Program-made: the position numbers and the translations under genes | Part shown: positions 35,313 through 48,293 of the stretch, in pieces | Numbering within the stretch: the stretch's first letter is position 1 | Layout: each line of letters begins with the position of its first letter | The notes under the pieces: generated by a model | What the model was told of the DNA's origin: nothing | Seen by the model: the letters and a program-made list of their open reading frames with translations, nothing else | Databases searched by the model: none | Source of the DNA: Parasponia andersonii | Taxonomy: Eukaryota; Streptophyta; Magnoliopsida; Rosales; Cannabaceae | Assembly (NCBI GenBank): GCA_002914805.1 | Contig: JXTB01000483.1 | Coordinates: 143,639 to 207,638, forward strand | Direction of reading: 5' to 3' | DNA length: 64,000 nt

Positions 35313-37726
35313 CTATTTCCTATATTGTGATGCTATCTGCAAAAGCAAAATGAATTAATATTCTCACAACAGGTCCCTTATTCTCTGTATTCTTCTGCCA
35401 AAAGAAAAACCCATGACTGACTTCCGTCAAAGAAGTACCTTGTAAAAAGCAATTTTCTAGATTGTAGCTGTAAATATTATTCACATGATTCCGTAGAAGC
35501 AAATAAATGGTAATACCTTGTAAATATAAGGGTCCTGACGCCCTCCTGTGCCAGATCGTTTGACCTCCTCAAGTTTCAACAACCTGCATAAACCAACAAA
35601 TGTTCACATTGATATTGACCACCCCACAACTTAAATATCATGATATATATACAAATATAGAAACAGCATAACAAAGACATTCTAATCACCATTGACCATA
35701 TATTATATCACCAATGCTTTGCTAACTGTTATTGTTATGTGATGAGTGGAACCAATACCCAAAATTTAATAAACAAAATTACTCCTTCTCTGCCGTTTTC
35801 TCTATTTTTTTTTTTTTTTTCCTGATTCTGTTGAAGGGTCCTGGACTCATCTGGGTTCCAAAGTCCAACGTTGACACTGCTTGTGCTACTGCTGTTAACT
35901 CCTCTATAGTACAATCCACACTAACAAGGGTGAGTCATCATTTAGATGCTGCCACGTTATCGTGAACGACTAGACCCTCAAAAGTCAAAAGCATTTGTTT
36001 GACCCTATTGACTAGACCTAATTGTTTCGAAACTCGTATGCGTTGGAATGCTTCTCAACCGTCGATTAACATACCGTTCCATACTCATCAGACTTTACAA
36101 GATCCTACGGTTGAGATCAACAGACCCTAAAGTAACACTTGTAACGTGCAAGACACAGTGATACGCCACGTGGCAATTATCAAGAGTTCGAGAGATCACA
36201 TTCTCAGGGCTTTGCTGGTGTCAGGACTGTCGCCGAGAACTTGGCGTATCCTCACTTCAGAGTAACAACCGTCGGAGAGCATATTCAGAATGCTATCGGC
36301 TCGGCGCCGAATGTGAGCCGAGCCGCCGCCATGCATTCTCCTCAGCTCGTCGCGAGCCACACAAAGCTTCTCCTTGCCAAAGTTCGCGTGACGGCTACGC
36401 GCGCTTGAGTCGGCGCTACAAGCAGTAGCGCTGGACAAGCACGAAACCTCCGTGGAGACGGATCCGGAGGCTGAGGACGTCACCGAGCTCTCGCCGGAGC
36501 TGAATTTCCACCGATTGGAGCTCTTGTGGATCTTCGACCGACTCTTGCGTAGGACCTACGAAAACTCGCGTAATCTCAAAATTTGCAGAGCATGCAATAT
36601 ATACATATGGTATGCATACATATATATAATCCACATATTATAGATGAACAATAAGAAAATGCTTTTGAATCGAGAAAGTTTGAGTGGTTTGAAATGTAAT
36701 TTCGATGAAATTCTGCGATATTGAACGGGATCATACGGATAATTTTTGAACAATTGGTGAATTTATGAAGAAATTTGGCTTTAATTTAAGCACAGATTGC
36801 ATAGTGGATCGTGAAGTGACAAAAACGACTTCGTTTTGATTCGTGGACACCAAATCTGCTAAGATAAATCTGAATCAAAACCGAAGAAGAGCTGGAATGA
36901 AATAGAGAATTTATTGGTGGTAAATGCAAGAGCAATATATGACCAACTAAATTACATAAATAAATTAAAAAGAAGAAGAAGAAGCAAGAATCACGAACTA
37001 GAATCGCAAAATTGATCACATCAACTTCATCTCAGACGCATAAACTAGTAATCTAAAAGAAATTTCGAAAAATCAAGAAATTCTTGAAAAAAAATTACAA
37101 AAAAAAAAAAACTCTCAGATGCAAGAACAGATAATCTACAAAGAAATTAAGCAAATTCAGTAAATTCTAAAAAAAATTACAGAAAACAAGAGCTCAGAAC
37201 CAGATTCAAGCAAATTTTAGCGTGAATTCAACCAAAGACGAACTCGATCAAATAAACGAACTAGAATCGCAAAGATCAGAAGCAGAGCATTGATGTGAAC
37301 TCATATACACAAGAATAATCAAAAGAAATGTTGGTCAAAATCAAGAAATGCTAGAAACTAGATCAACAATCATCTTCTTAATCAAAGCCAAACGATATTT
37401 ACTAAAAACCGTAATTCAGAACCAGATTCAAGCAAATTTCAGCGTAAATTCAACCAAACACGAACTCGATCAAATAAACGAAATGGGATCACCTTAAGCC
37501 TCATCTCATTGCGTCCCGGCACAAAAGCGAAGATCCTCATCGAACGATCCGAATCCTCCTCCATGGAGAGATCGCTGCGGCTCGAAGAAGCGCAAGATTT
37601 CGAATCGCTCGAAACGAGGCTCCCTTTCCACCTCTTGATCTTGCTCTCCTCTCGAATCGATTCCTCTTCGTCGTCCTTGAACTCGAACCTGAACCTGCAC
37701 ACGATCAGAATTCGGATCACGATCAT
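35313..37726 (-). CDS. serine-rich plant protein with winged-helix-like C-terminus, 4 exons
   Basis: Exons on the minus strand: 37726-37493, 36555-36200, 35583-35517, 35336-35313; all phases join and splice sites are GT-AG. Predicted 226 aa. The N-terminal third is acidic then Ser-rich (about residues 20-55). The middle is Ser/Thr-rich. The C-terminal part, with ARDELRRMHGGGSAHIRRRA, EVRIRQVLGDSPDTSKALRM and EEVKRSGTGGRQDPYIYKIA, reads like a compact winged-helix fold in which the GGRQDPYIY end forms the wing. From memory this end is conserved in unnamed plant proteins, sometimes labelled homeodomain-like. A nuclear, DNA-binding role is inference. The first ATG is uncertain; a later ATG before EEDSDRSM is an alternative. 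The last exon holds only seven codons and the stop. Confidence 0.75.
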
Positions 37727-37795
37727 GATCAATCTCAGCGGGAAAATGAAATTGAAATTGAAATTGAAATGAAATTCGAATGTGAATGTGCTTGA

Positions 37796-37906
37796 TCACA
37801 TTGGAGAAGAAGACGAAGAAGTAGCTGAAGGAGGCCTGGTGGAGAGGAGGAGCAGAGCTGAAGCTGCTATGCGTTCACGCGGGCATGGGAACGGAAATGG
37901 TGCCAT
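37796..37906 (-). promoter_or_regulatory. upstream ORF in the leader of the serine-rich gene
   Basis: A 36-codon ORF starting MAPFPFPCPRERIAAS ends 70 bases before the proposed main start at 37726. If transcribed it could lower translation of the main frame, or mark an alternative first exon. Confidence 0.4.
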
Positions 37907-37999
37907 TTTTGTTTTTTGTTTTTTTCTCTCTCTGTCTAATTTTTGAAAAATGGCGCGTTAAGTTTTTAGTTTTTTTAAGAATCTCAAATTTGGATAGGA

Positions 38000-40480
38000 G
38001 AGCTTAGCGTTGCGTGACTGAGAATTTTAGGATTTTTATTTTTAATGTTAATTTATTTTTTAATGGAAATTAATTGATTGGGATTTTATCGAAGGTCTGT
38101 TAGAATTTGTGTCCAAATTACCAAAATACCTCAGTTCGTTATGGTTTGTTTTTTATACAAATAAACTATTGATTATGAATTTTTTAAAATATAAAATGGT
38201 TAATTTTGTATTATAAGCTCCCAAATTTTTTTTAATACTCTTTCTCTCACCTAATCTCTTTAGAAAAAAGTTTAGCGCAAAAGATAATTGGGATTTCATT
38301 TTCATTTACATTTTTTTTTAAAAAAAAAAAAGATAAGTCTATTTATATTTCGGGAAATTAGTTTAGTACTTTAGTTAACGAGGATTTAGTTTCATTTAGC
38401 GCGCTAGGCTGTTTGTTTGGGCCATTATTTATGTGGGACCCACATTATATGATATTAGTCAATTTACCAAAATACCTCGGTTTGTTATGGAAAAGAAAGG
38501 AGGGAACTAGCTATTTTATAATGTATTCTTTTTAAATGAAAATCAGTAGAATATTTGCAAATCAGTAAGCTTTGCCTGTGTTTGTGTTTTACCAATATTT
38601 TTGCTTCTGTTTTAACAAAATACTAATTCTACTCATGCATGTTTAGAATTCCAGATGTATCTAAATTTGTCAAATTGATCAAAATTATTTTTCCTCACAA
38701 ACTATCAATGACTTTTGTCAAATTTTAATCTAGAAATGACCTAAGTGTTCCCGATTTAATGATCAAATTATTTATAAAATCTATAACTAAATAACATTAT
38801 TTTTTTTTATCTATCTCTAGATTTTTTTTTGCCGTTGGATTATCGATCTAATAATTATCATAATTTGATTAGTTAGAAAAAAATAATAAAAAAATATTCA
38901 TTATTTAATAATTTTCTCTCTTCACCGTTTACTATGAAAAAATGTACGTAATGAATTTTTATTAGGTAAAACAATACCTATAGGTAGGTAAAAAATAATA
39001 ATAATAATAATGCTATGTGCATTACTGGTATCAAACACCACAACAAAGTGCTAATTTGTCGATAGTGATTCTAATTAATAAACTGAGTCTCACATAAATC
39101 TCACCTAAAATATATTTATTAATATTCAGTAACAAACAAACACATCATATATTCCGTAATATTACTCAAAAAAGAAAAAAGCCTACCAAATTGGTGCCCT
39201 TCAAGTTTAAACTGAAATTTTATGTATGTATATATATATTGAAAAAATTGAGTACTTGGTTGTAAAATTAAGGAAGTAGTGGACTATTTGATTAACTTTG
39301 ACTAAGAGTATTAGTATCATTTTACAGCGTAATTATGATTTTATCTGACTCAAGGGATAAATTTTTCTCAATTCGACAAATTAAGGAGATATATTTTGTT
39401 GTAAGTTTTCAAATATAGGGGTGAGAACTGGTATTTGGTTAAAAGGAATGGATGTTTTTGGTAATTTAATAATGCATCTGGATCGAGGTATTGTCAGCCC
39501 ACTTTTCTCCAACTCCAGGCCTATAGTATTTGTGTCTCAATCTGGTCAAGTGTGCAAGCCTGGCCCGTGACACTTAAAAAAATACATAAAAATGAGATAA
39601 AATAAAATAAACCCGAGAAACAATTAAATAGATTTACGTGTGAAAATTTCTCCAAGTTTTCTAATGTCCAGTTATTTGAATTAAACTTTTGCATCTACGA
39701 TTTGTTTATGAGTCTAGCAAAACTGTCTATTATTTTTACTTTGTAAGTGCATAGTTGTCTGACCTAGTTGATCAAGTTCCACACCACGTCTTTTTATTGC
39801 TCACAATTGTACTTCGGTTCACTTCTCCATTTTTACAATTAGAGAACTCGAATCGATGTTCACAATTAAATATTTTTTTTAAAAAAAAAGAGGTAGAGTT
39901 AGAGATATGAAGTCGTTAAAACATTCTTAGACACGAGCAAAATGGACCATACACCAAAATTTTTCCGTTTTCTTATTTGAACATGTCATAAATATTATGC
40001 CACTACTTTTATTAAAGCATATTTCATTTCTGAAAATTATAAGAGCCAGAAGCATCACCAAAGCCAGATCATTGTCAAATGTCACACACCAATGTCACAA
40101 TTATTATAAGAAACTATAACAAGTATTGTATTAAAAGCTCCTATAATAAAAAAGAATAATGATCCAATCCAGCAAATGAATAAACAAAGAAGTAATAATA
40201 AAAAATAGATTTGCCGAACTGAGAATCATAGACTGATACTGAGAACAAGACTCTGACCTTTCCCCAACCAAACTTTACAAGTAGCAGTTATATTCAAGCC
40301 CAAGCAAAGCCAAACCCAAAGCCAAACCAAACCAAACCAACCGACCCTTCATCTCACGTACCAGAACTTGTCGGCAACTCAACCGCAGCTGAGAGAAACT
40401 AAAGAGAATATTATTACACAAACAAACACTCAGACTTCGTCTCTCTACACCCAAAACCAAAGAACAATCCCTCTGAATCT
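38000..40480. other. intergenic region upstream of STELLO gene
   Basis: AT-rich with no gene seen. It holds a MITE-like stretch at 38800-38985. The last 250 bases contain a repeated ccaaacc-type stretch (40310-40345) and are the likely STELLO promoter. Confidence 0.5.
38800..38985. repeat. MITE-like element, family also at 48294-48480
   Basis: Shared blocks in order: gccgttggat-at-atctaat, a ctctct run, aaaaaatgtacgta-tgaattttta, and terminal ttacctataggt-type ends. The two copies are in the same order and similar in size (about 190 bp). Confidence 0.5.
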
Positions 40481-40484
40481 ATCA

Positions 40485-40532
40485 ATGGTGGAAGCTTATT
40501 CAGACCCCAAATTGGGAAGAATTGCGTTCTGA
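40485..40532 (+). promoter_or_regulatory. 15-codon uORF in the STELLO leader
   Basis: ATG at 40485 opens a frame reading MVEAYSDPKLGRIAF and stops at 40532, about 250 bases before the main ATG. Whether it is in the transcript depends on the start site. Confidence 0.4.
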
Positions 40533-40755
40533 GTTTTTAAATTTTTTTTAGTTTTGAGGGGTTTCTGAAGAGATTTGGGTCCTGGGTCAAGCTTGAAGAG
40601 AGAGATTTTGGGGTTTGAGTCAAGGCGTGAGGGAGCTTAATCAGACCACAAATTGGGAAGATTCGACTTCTGGGATTTTCAAATTTTTGGGTTTTGAGGG
40701 GTTCGGCGTCAAGTTTAAAGAGAGAGATTTTGGGTTTTGAGTCGAGGCTTGAAGA
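40490..40755 (+). repeat. diverged tandem duplication in the STELLO 5' leader
   Basis: Copy 1 (about 40490-40629) and copy 2 (about 40632-40755) share agcttattcagaccccaaat / agcttaatcagaccacaaat, then ttttgaggggtt and gagagagattttgg in the same order. Copy 2 ends 25 bases before the STELLO ATG and lost the ATG of the uORF. Confidence 0.8.
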
Positions 40756-40779
40756 AGCGTTTTGTTCGGATTTTGTTCA

Positions 40780-43702
40780 ATGTTGGTTCAAGATCGAGCA
40801 GGGCCCAAGTCTCCGAAACAGACCCAGATCAGGAGCTTGCCCACTCTCCATCCCAGCCGATTCTCCGAGCCCAAAAGCCTAGATTTCTCCGCATGGTTCT
40901 CGGAAAATCTCTACAAAATCGTCACTGTTTTGGTTCTGATCGGCACCGTCGCCGCCCTCTTCTTTCTCCGGAATGTCGGCGATACCGCCGCCCTTCTCTG
41001 CTTTGAAAACCAGGCCGAAGCCCTCGAGAAGATCCAATTTCCCCAAGTGAATTGGAATTCGATTGCTCCAATCTCTGATAAGACTTCCCCTTATGCGAAT
41101 TTTCGGACCGAGCGGTGGATCATCGTCTCTGTCGCCGATTATCCGTCCGATCCGCTTCGAAAGCTTGTGAAGATCAAGGGTTGGCAGGTGCTGGCGATTG
41201 GGAACTCGAAGACGCCGTCGGATTGGAGCCTCAAAGGTGTGATCTTCTTGTCTTTAGATGAACAGGCTAAGTTGGGGTATAGAGTTGTGGATTACCTTCC
41301 TTATGATTCGTATGTTAGGAAAACTGTGGGGTATTTGTTTGCAATTCAGCATGGTGCCAAGAAGATCTTCGACGCTGACGATCGCGGGGAGGTGATCGAC
41401 GGCGATTTGGGTAAGCATTTTGATGTAGAATTGATAGGAGAAGGTGCTAGGCAAGAGACTATTTTGCAGTATAGCCATGAGAATCCTAATAGGACTGTTG
41501 TGAACCCTTATATTCATTTCGGGCAGAGGTCGGTTTGGCCTAGGGGTTTGCCATTGGAGAAGGTAGGCGAAATTGAGCATGAAGAGTATTACACTGAAAT
41601 TTTTGGTGGAAAGCAGTTTATACAACAGGGTATCTCAAATGGATTGCCTGATGTTGATTCTGTGTTCTATTTTACCCGAAAATCGGGTTTGGAAGCTTTT
41701 GATATTAGGTTTGATGAACATGCCCCAAAGGTGGCCTTGCCACAGGGTATGATGGTACCTATTAATTCTTTCAATACCATTTACCATTCTTCAGCTTTTT
41801 GGGCATTGATGCTTCCTGTGTCCATTAGCTCAATGGCTTCAGATGTATTGAGGGGTTACTGGAGTCAGCGGATGTTGTGGGAAATAGGTGGATATGTTGT
41901 GGTTTATCCCCCAACGGTTCATCGGTATGATAGGATTGAGGCTTACCCGTTTTCAGAAGAGAAAGATCTTCATGTAAATGTAGGTCGTTTGACGAAGTTT
42001 TTGGTGTCTTGGAGATCAGGGAAACATAGATTGTTTGAGAAAATTCTGGAATTAAGTTTCACAATGGCGGAGGAAGGGTTCTGGACTAAGAAGGATGTAA
42101 AATTTACTGCTGCATGGCTTCAGGACTTGCTTTCTGTTGGATACCAGCAACCAAGACTAATGTCACTAGAATTGGATCGACCTCGGGCAAGTATTGGTCA
42201 TGGAGATCGGAAAGAGTTTGTCCCAAGAAAGTTGCCATCTGTTCACCTCAGTGTTGAGGAAACAGGGACAGTGACTTCTGAGATCGGAAATTTGATTCGC
42301 TGGAGGAAGAATTTTGGCAATGTTGTGCTAATTATGTTCTGCAGTGGTCCTGTAGAACGTACAGCTCTTGAATGGAGATTACTCTACGGGCGGATATTCA
42401 AAACTGTGGTTATTTTGTCCGGACAGAAGAACCAGGATCTTGCTGTTGAACAAGGCCAATTGGAGCAAATATACAGGTAAAACTTGTCTATATCAGGCAT
42501 TTTACTTTGCACTTAGCTGATTGCTTACTTTAATATATGGGGTTTAGCTTTAGATTTGCTTAAACTGTAGAATTGTATCTCCCTAACGCAGTTTATACGA
42601 GTAGAAGAGATAATTAAGATGGCGGCCATATAGTCCTAGCAAAATTTGGATGAAGTTTTGGTCACTTGATCTTATGTAGGACCAAATCGCAAGCTATAAG
42701 CTATTATTACTTGTATTGTATATGTAAGAAACACTGTTTGTTGAACTAATTTCTAGCTATATCTTTTATCCATTTCTGCAGGTATCTGCCCAAGATATTT
42801 GATTTGTATAGCAGTGCAGAGGGATTTTTATTCCTTCAGGACAATACTATTCTTAATTACTGGAATCTGCTAGAAGCAGACAAGAGTAAGCTATGGATTA
42901 CAAACAAGGTAATATAGCTTAAAACATTAGCTTTGGTTTTTTTATCATTGCTATTAAATTCTAATTATAGTATTCACTTTCTACAAATCATTCTTGGTCT
43001 GGAACCAAACTATGGCTAATTGGCTATTTTGTTTCTATGGAGGCCTTTCGCTTCTTAACTTTACTTGAAAAGGAAATTAAAATAAACTTAATCCCCTTAT
43101 CACTAAATAAATCAATAAGAAGTAGATGTTTTATGCTGTAGAAGCTGTTGCCTCTAGCATATAAATCCTTTATGACGAAGGCTTGCTAATTCATTTTGCA
43201 ATTTCTACGTCTCTCTCTCAATTTTGATGGGATTCAGGTATCCGATTCTTGGGTTACTGTTACGACTAAGGATAGCGATTGGTTCTCAAAACAAGCAGCC
43301 ATGGTAAAGAAAGTTGTTGGCTCAATGCCTGCTCACTTCCAAGTAAATTACAAAGAAACCGTATCAAGTGGCCAGAGCCTCATAGTATGCACTTCTGAAG
43401 TGTTCTACATTCCTCGGAATTTTGTCTCTGACTTTGTTGATCTTGTTAATCTAGTCGGAGATCTAGATATCCATCAGAGGATCGCGATTCCCATGATCTT
43501 TGTATCGATGGATTTGCCTCAGAATTTTGACTCGGTGTTTAAAAACATGATTTATAAGCAAGAAGTTCCTGCTAATTCTTCTACCTTTTATTCAGCCAAA
43601 GTATCTGCTGTTCACCCATGGAATGTCTCAGGCGAACCAGAGTTCATTAAACTTATCAGAATAATGGCAGAAGGGGACCCTCTCCTAATGGAGTTAGTAT
43701 GA
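40780..43702 (+). CDS. STL: STELLO-type Golgi glycosyltransferase (DUF288)
   Basis: Three exons, 40780-42476, 42782-42908 and 43238-43702, GT-AG introns, 762 aa, against about 770 for Arabidopsis STELLO1/2. The start MLVQDRAGPKSPK matches the remembered family start; the longer open frame upstream has no ATG. A single membrane segment at about residues 46-64 fits a type II Golgi protein. The luminal part holds IFDADDRGEVIDGD (DADD at 198-201), a DxD-like motif expected to bind a metal-nucleotide sugar, and the highly conserved HFGQRSVWPRGLP and VALPQGMMVP stretches; the end MAEGDPLLMELV also matches. In Arabidopsis these proteins bind cellulose synthases in the Golgi and promote assembly of the cellulose synthase complex. 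Nothing is broken. Confidence 0.95.
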
Positions 43703-43990
43703 AGGTAAAACCATCTTTTGATACCCAGAAAGGAACGAAAAAAAATAAGGGCAAAAAAAGCAAAAAAAAAAAATAGAGGAAGTAAAATACATGTACCACT
43801 TTGTTAATGTTTTTTTTCCAAAACCTTGTATTCATTTTTTTTTTTTGGGTCTTCTTTTTGGTTTCTAGGAGAGGGTATATCATTTTTCTGTAGATTTACC
43901 TTGTATTATTCATCACTGATCAAAGATTGTACCCAAAGATGTATACATCTTTTCATTTTGCTTTTTGTATGAAAGGAGAAATTGTAATCA
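43703..43990 (+). other. STELLO 3' UTR region
   Basis: A- and T-rich DNA follows the stop. tgtatgaaaggagaaattgt near 43966-43985 may be close to the poly(A) site. No clear AATAAA. Confidence 0.4.
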
Positions 43991-44005
43991 ACATTCATTA
44001 TTCAA

Positions 44006-44155
44006 GTTGGTCGAGTGGTTCAGGCATTAATGAGCTCAATACCTTCCTCAAACCGTACCTAGGTTCTTGTAAGTGGTAAATAGCATTTTGAACCTCGGAA
44101 TTGCTTTGCTCCTAACTTACTTAGGTACTGTAACAGTGCTGAGATTACACCGATT
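44006..44155 (+). repeat. tRNA-like sequence, possible old SINE
   Basis: gttggtcgagtggttcaggc at 44006 resembles the A-box side of a Leu/Ser tRNA. A weak box-B-like aggttcttgtaa follows about 45 bases later, then unrelated sequence to about 44155. It cannot fold as a full tRNA. Not the same family as the SINE at 51688. Confidence 0.35.
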
Positions 44156-46029
44156 ATAACTAAGAATATATATTTTTATTTATTTGTATATTTTTAGGGG
44201 AATATACAAATTTTTATTTCATTAACCTCCGAGAATAGGTAAAACTATTCCGACAATTATCTACTTATTTAAAAAAAAAAAAAATACCCCTCAAAGGTTA
44301 GTGTATGTTTACTGAAATTCAAAACCAAATATTGAGTCCCAAAATATATAATATTGAGATAAAATAGAGGGGGCTCTTATTTTTTTCTGTAGAAAGGTAA
44401 TATTATACAAAATACATACATTAAGCTCACTAACTTATATCTAACTTAGAGATTAAGCCAAAATTGATAATTATCAAATTTTTGACTTGCTTGGATCAAA
44501 CTATTACAAGAACTAACCGCCAAAAAGTAAAAGATTTTATTTCTATTATATCTATATAGTAAATATCAATAAGGAGTCATTGTCCATCTTTTTTTTTTCA
44601 TTTATACCCTTAGTTTCTTCAGCCAAAAAAAAAAAAATACCCTCAGTTTTTTACATTTTCCTTTTTGGGTTTTGACAAAATCAAGTAATTTATTAGTTTT
44701 TTTATGGTAAGTAATTTATTAGTTTTAAAAGGGCATATTAGACACTTTTTACTTTTTTTTCTTTATATGTCCTGAATCTTAAGGTTAATTTCGTACTTTT
44801 ACGCTATCATGTCTTAAGACAAAAAAGAATCATCACCTAAAACCAAGATTTACGTCTACCAGGTATTTATACGTATATCTCATTATCTTTTAATCTCTTT
44901 GGAATATCGAAAGTCTTTTTGAAGTGAAAAAGATATTGTATAGTACATAGAGTATTCCATTATAATATTATATTTCTCTTTATGATTATCCTTTAAAATA
45001 ATTGAAATAAAATAAAATAAAATACTATTTCTGAAAAGTAATCAAAAAGATCTTCTTTTTTACGTGTTTCTAATAATTAAAACATTCACATATATTTATG
45101 ACAACTAATGAAAAAGCTTTCTTACTGTATTCTATTTCCAAAAAGGAAATTGTAAATCATGATATTACAACCTAACTGACCGCTTTCAAATCTCTCTTAA
45201 TTAAATCTCTCTTAAATAAATATTTACGATTGTAGAAGCGAGGGAAGAAAAAAAAAAAAAAAAAGGCAACATCAAGCACTTCTTCATCTCATCAAATTCA
45301 CTCTCCTTCGAGCTGCCTGCAGTGTGGTCAATTGATCATTTTTGTTATTTTATACCATTTATATTTTAAGTTATTCTTTATTTGATATTTACAAATCTCA
45401 AGAACTTAATTATTAGAACAAGATTAGTTAAGTATTTTTGCTTACTCTTTTTATTTTAATTTTTACTTTTAGTCAGTTAAGATCTCCGTAAAGAATCAAA
45501 ATATCAACTAAATCAGTAAGTCATAATTTGTCGGTTGTAGAGTGAGGCGGTAACTTTAGCCGTTTCCTACTGGTCGTTATGATTTATTCATTTTCATCTT
45601 TTACATTTGTTTGCCTGTAACGTACATTATGGTATTCAAATTATTTATTGGGACAAAGATGCAAAGCAAAAGTGAAGTCCAACTGAAGGAGAAGAAGGTA
45701 CTCATATAAACCAAAACCATTTTCAACCAAAGAAACAGACTTTAGAAATAGAACTACAAAGGTTCAAATATCACAAATAATGACCGATAGAATGTCTATA
45801 ATTTCTACAACTCATGAATGTAAATATTTGTAATTGTGAACATAATTTAAAAGACAATTGATGCATTGAATTGCAGCCAAAAAAAAAAAAAAAACGATGC
45901 ATAGAACGTCGAGATTTTTTTTTCTTTTCGATGTATAGAAATCGCGTGATTGAGCTTAATTGTAATTGAGCTCAATTGTAACTGGCCTTTAGACTAAGAT
46001 TTGTAAATGAAACATGTGAAGCTTGTATC

Positions 46030-46265
46030 TTATGGCTGTGCTAGTCGGGCTGGACTTAAGAATCTTGACTTTTTTATGGCACAGAATTCTGGATCCCTGT
46101 TGTAAAAAAAATGGGTCAAGTGTAGGTCTGGCCCGGTCTTAGCCGATCCAAGAACCTAATGGGCCAACGGGCCGGGTCGAATTTTATTTTTCCTTTAGCG
46201 GGCCGATCCTATCCGACCTCTCCACCCTTTGAGCCCATTACGGGCGGGCGGGCCCAGACCACCTC
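46030..46265. mobile_element. possible non-autonomous hAT remnant
   Basis: A GC-rich island with gggccaacgggccggg and acgggcgggcgggcccag ends ccaccTCTA. Its reverse complement starts TAGAGGTGG, a hAT-like end, and tatggctgtgctagtcggg near 46031 could be the other end. No 8-bp target duplication was found. Confidence 0.35.
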
Positions 46266-46375
46266 TAATTCACATTATTATACATGTGATTAACTGTACA
46301 AAGAATGCTTTTATAATAATAGATCAACTTAAAAAAGAAAGTGCCTCGCTAACTCACTAATAGAGCAAAGGGATT

Positions 46376-46560
46376 TGGTTCGGGGAATGAAATTAGAATA
46401 GTAATAGAAATCGTAATGGAATAAAATCAGAATAAGAATAGGAACGATGTTCTATTGTTTAGTTGAAAATATAAATTTAGAATAAGAATTACTTTGTTTG
46501 ATTAGACATTGAAATGGAATGGAATCATTGGTAGATCGACTAAAATACCTAAATTTCTAC
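46376..46560. mobile_element. MITE-like fragment related to 58713-59626
   Basis: Begins ggatttggttcggggaatg and shares the gaataagaat, ttgtttagttga-a and tggaatggaat text with the element at 58713. The other end was not located; a related end may be at 49190-49262. Confidence 0.4.
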
Positions 46561-48241
46561 AATTCTATACATATATATTTTTTTGGTTAAATATATACAC
46601 TAAAAATAAATAATTTTATTGGATAAAAAATTATAATTTATTTGCAATGTTTTGATAATATTAAATAATTAATTCATATTACTAAAATAAAAATAGAAAA
46701 ATTTTTACTGTGTGAAATCTATTTATTTAACTTTTAGCTAAATAAAAAAATTGATAGTTGTGTAACTATTATTAATACATGCATAAATGTAAGATTATGG
46801 GATAGTGGTGTATTTATTATTAATACTTATATATACGTATGACCTTGGATCTTTTAATATTATGAAAAAAAAAAAAAGATAAAAACGAAGAAACCTGCAT
46901 ATAAAATAGCTAACATTCTTACAATATAAATGGATATAAGTCAATATAAGCTAAGGCTAAATATTATAAGCAAGTATTTTATATACTTTTACATAGTATC
47001 TTTTTGTTATAAGCAAGCATTTTACATACTTTTACAATAATAAAATTACATATCTATCATCTACTTCCTACAGAGGCTACAAACACTATCCACAAAATAA
47101 AACCACCTTGCTATGCAAATGCCTCTAAAGTAATAGCTACATATATTATCATCTACTTCCGATAGAATAATAGCTAGATATATTATAGTAAAATAGTTCA
47201 TGAGTAAGATATACTACTATAGTATGCATCCAATGCATAAAAAGAGTAGCCAACTTCTTCTTTCTCAAATTGTTTCTCGTATTTATTCTTAAACGAGCCA
47301 TTAATGTTCCAAAATAACTTTCCTACAACCACAGCCATAGTCCAATACCAATGATCAGTTTATGTGTTTCAAACTTCACTTCTTTAAACTTCACAAAAAC
47401 ATATTATCAAATTAACACAAAAATATAAAAATCAGAGCCTATACATAGCTAAGGTCGGCTAACTAGTGTCCAAAATGTCTTCTTAGTTATTAATTCCAAC
47501 TAAGAAAGCCTTATTGTTTTAAATAAATAATGATGTGTAGTAATCGTCAGATAAACCTTACCTAGATGTATTTTGTGAGAGATTCTTCAAACTTTATTTA
47601 AATATTTAAATATATAGAAACTGCCACCTATTTAATTTATAGTTACATTCATCAAATAAATATGAGGCTATTACCATATAAATACATGGACATTCTTTCT
47701 ATTATATATAAATGGAGTCTATATATCTATGAACCACGAACCACTTTTGCAAGTTATAACATCAATCAAACTTTTGAGTACAGACTTTTCACCATATATT
47801 ATTGACCATCTCACAAATTCTATAGCAGCCAATATGTTCCAAAATACAAGTGAATCACATATATACTAAGTAATTAAAATGATCCTTTAGATAGTAAAAA
47901 TTATCTTTTAATATAAACTTTGAGAAAACAGTATAACACGTATTGTCTAATAGATATAGAAGTAAAAAATTGACAGATACTCAATAGCCTCTTCGTTGTA
48001 CTAAGCCCAATTACTACAGCTGTGGCCATCATTGATCATACATATACATATACATACACTTCCTTCGTAACACACGTATTGTCTTCTTAACTACATAATC
48101 CCCAAACTAACCCAATTTTATCAAAAAACGATAAACAGATAAATAGAGAAATAAAATATTGTCAGCCTCCTTGAACTATTGAAAATCAATTCAATCTTCA
48201 ACTTGAGTATTTTGGCTATTATCAATTCGTTCTTTAATCTA

Positions 48242-48245
<4 letters not shown>

Positions 48246-48284
<39 letters not shown>
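48246..48284. repeat. (AT)n microsatellite
   Basis: An uninterrupted AT run of 39 bases. Confidence 0.95.
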
Positions 48285-48286
<2 letters not shown>

Positions 48287-48293
48287 TTGCCAA

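Noticed and set aside
36416-36634. 72-codon open frame (-) overlapping exon 2 of the serine-rich gene
   Set aside because: Different frame from the phase-consistent gene model; a shadow of that exon.
37506-37799. 97-codon open frame (-) with FQFQFQF run
   Set aside because: Made by a short aattg-type repeat in the leader; the frame at 37726-37493 joins exon 2 in phase and this one does not.
40694-41006. alternative open frames at the start of STELLO
   Set aside because: They lack an ATG start and end soon; the frame from 40780 gives the family-typical N-terminus.
41254-41625. 123-codon open frame (-) inside STELLO
   Set aside because: Antisense shadow of a strongly coding exon.
44006-44080. 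tRNA gene
   Set aside because: Has only a box-A-like start; no acceptor stem pairing or convincing box B.
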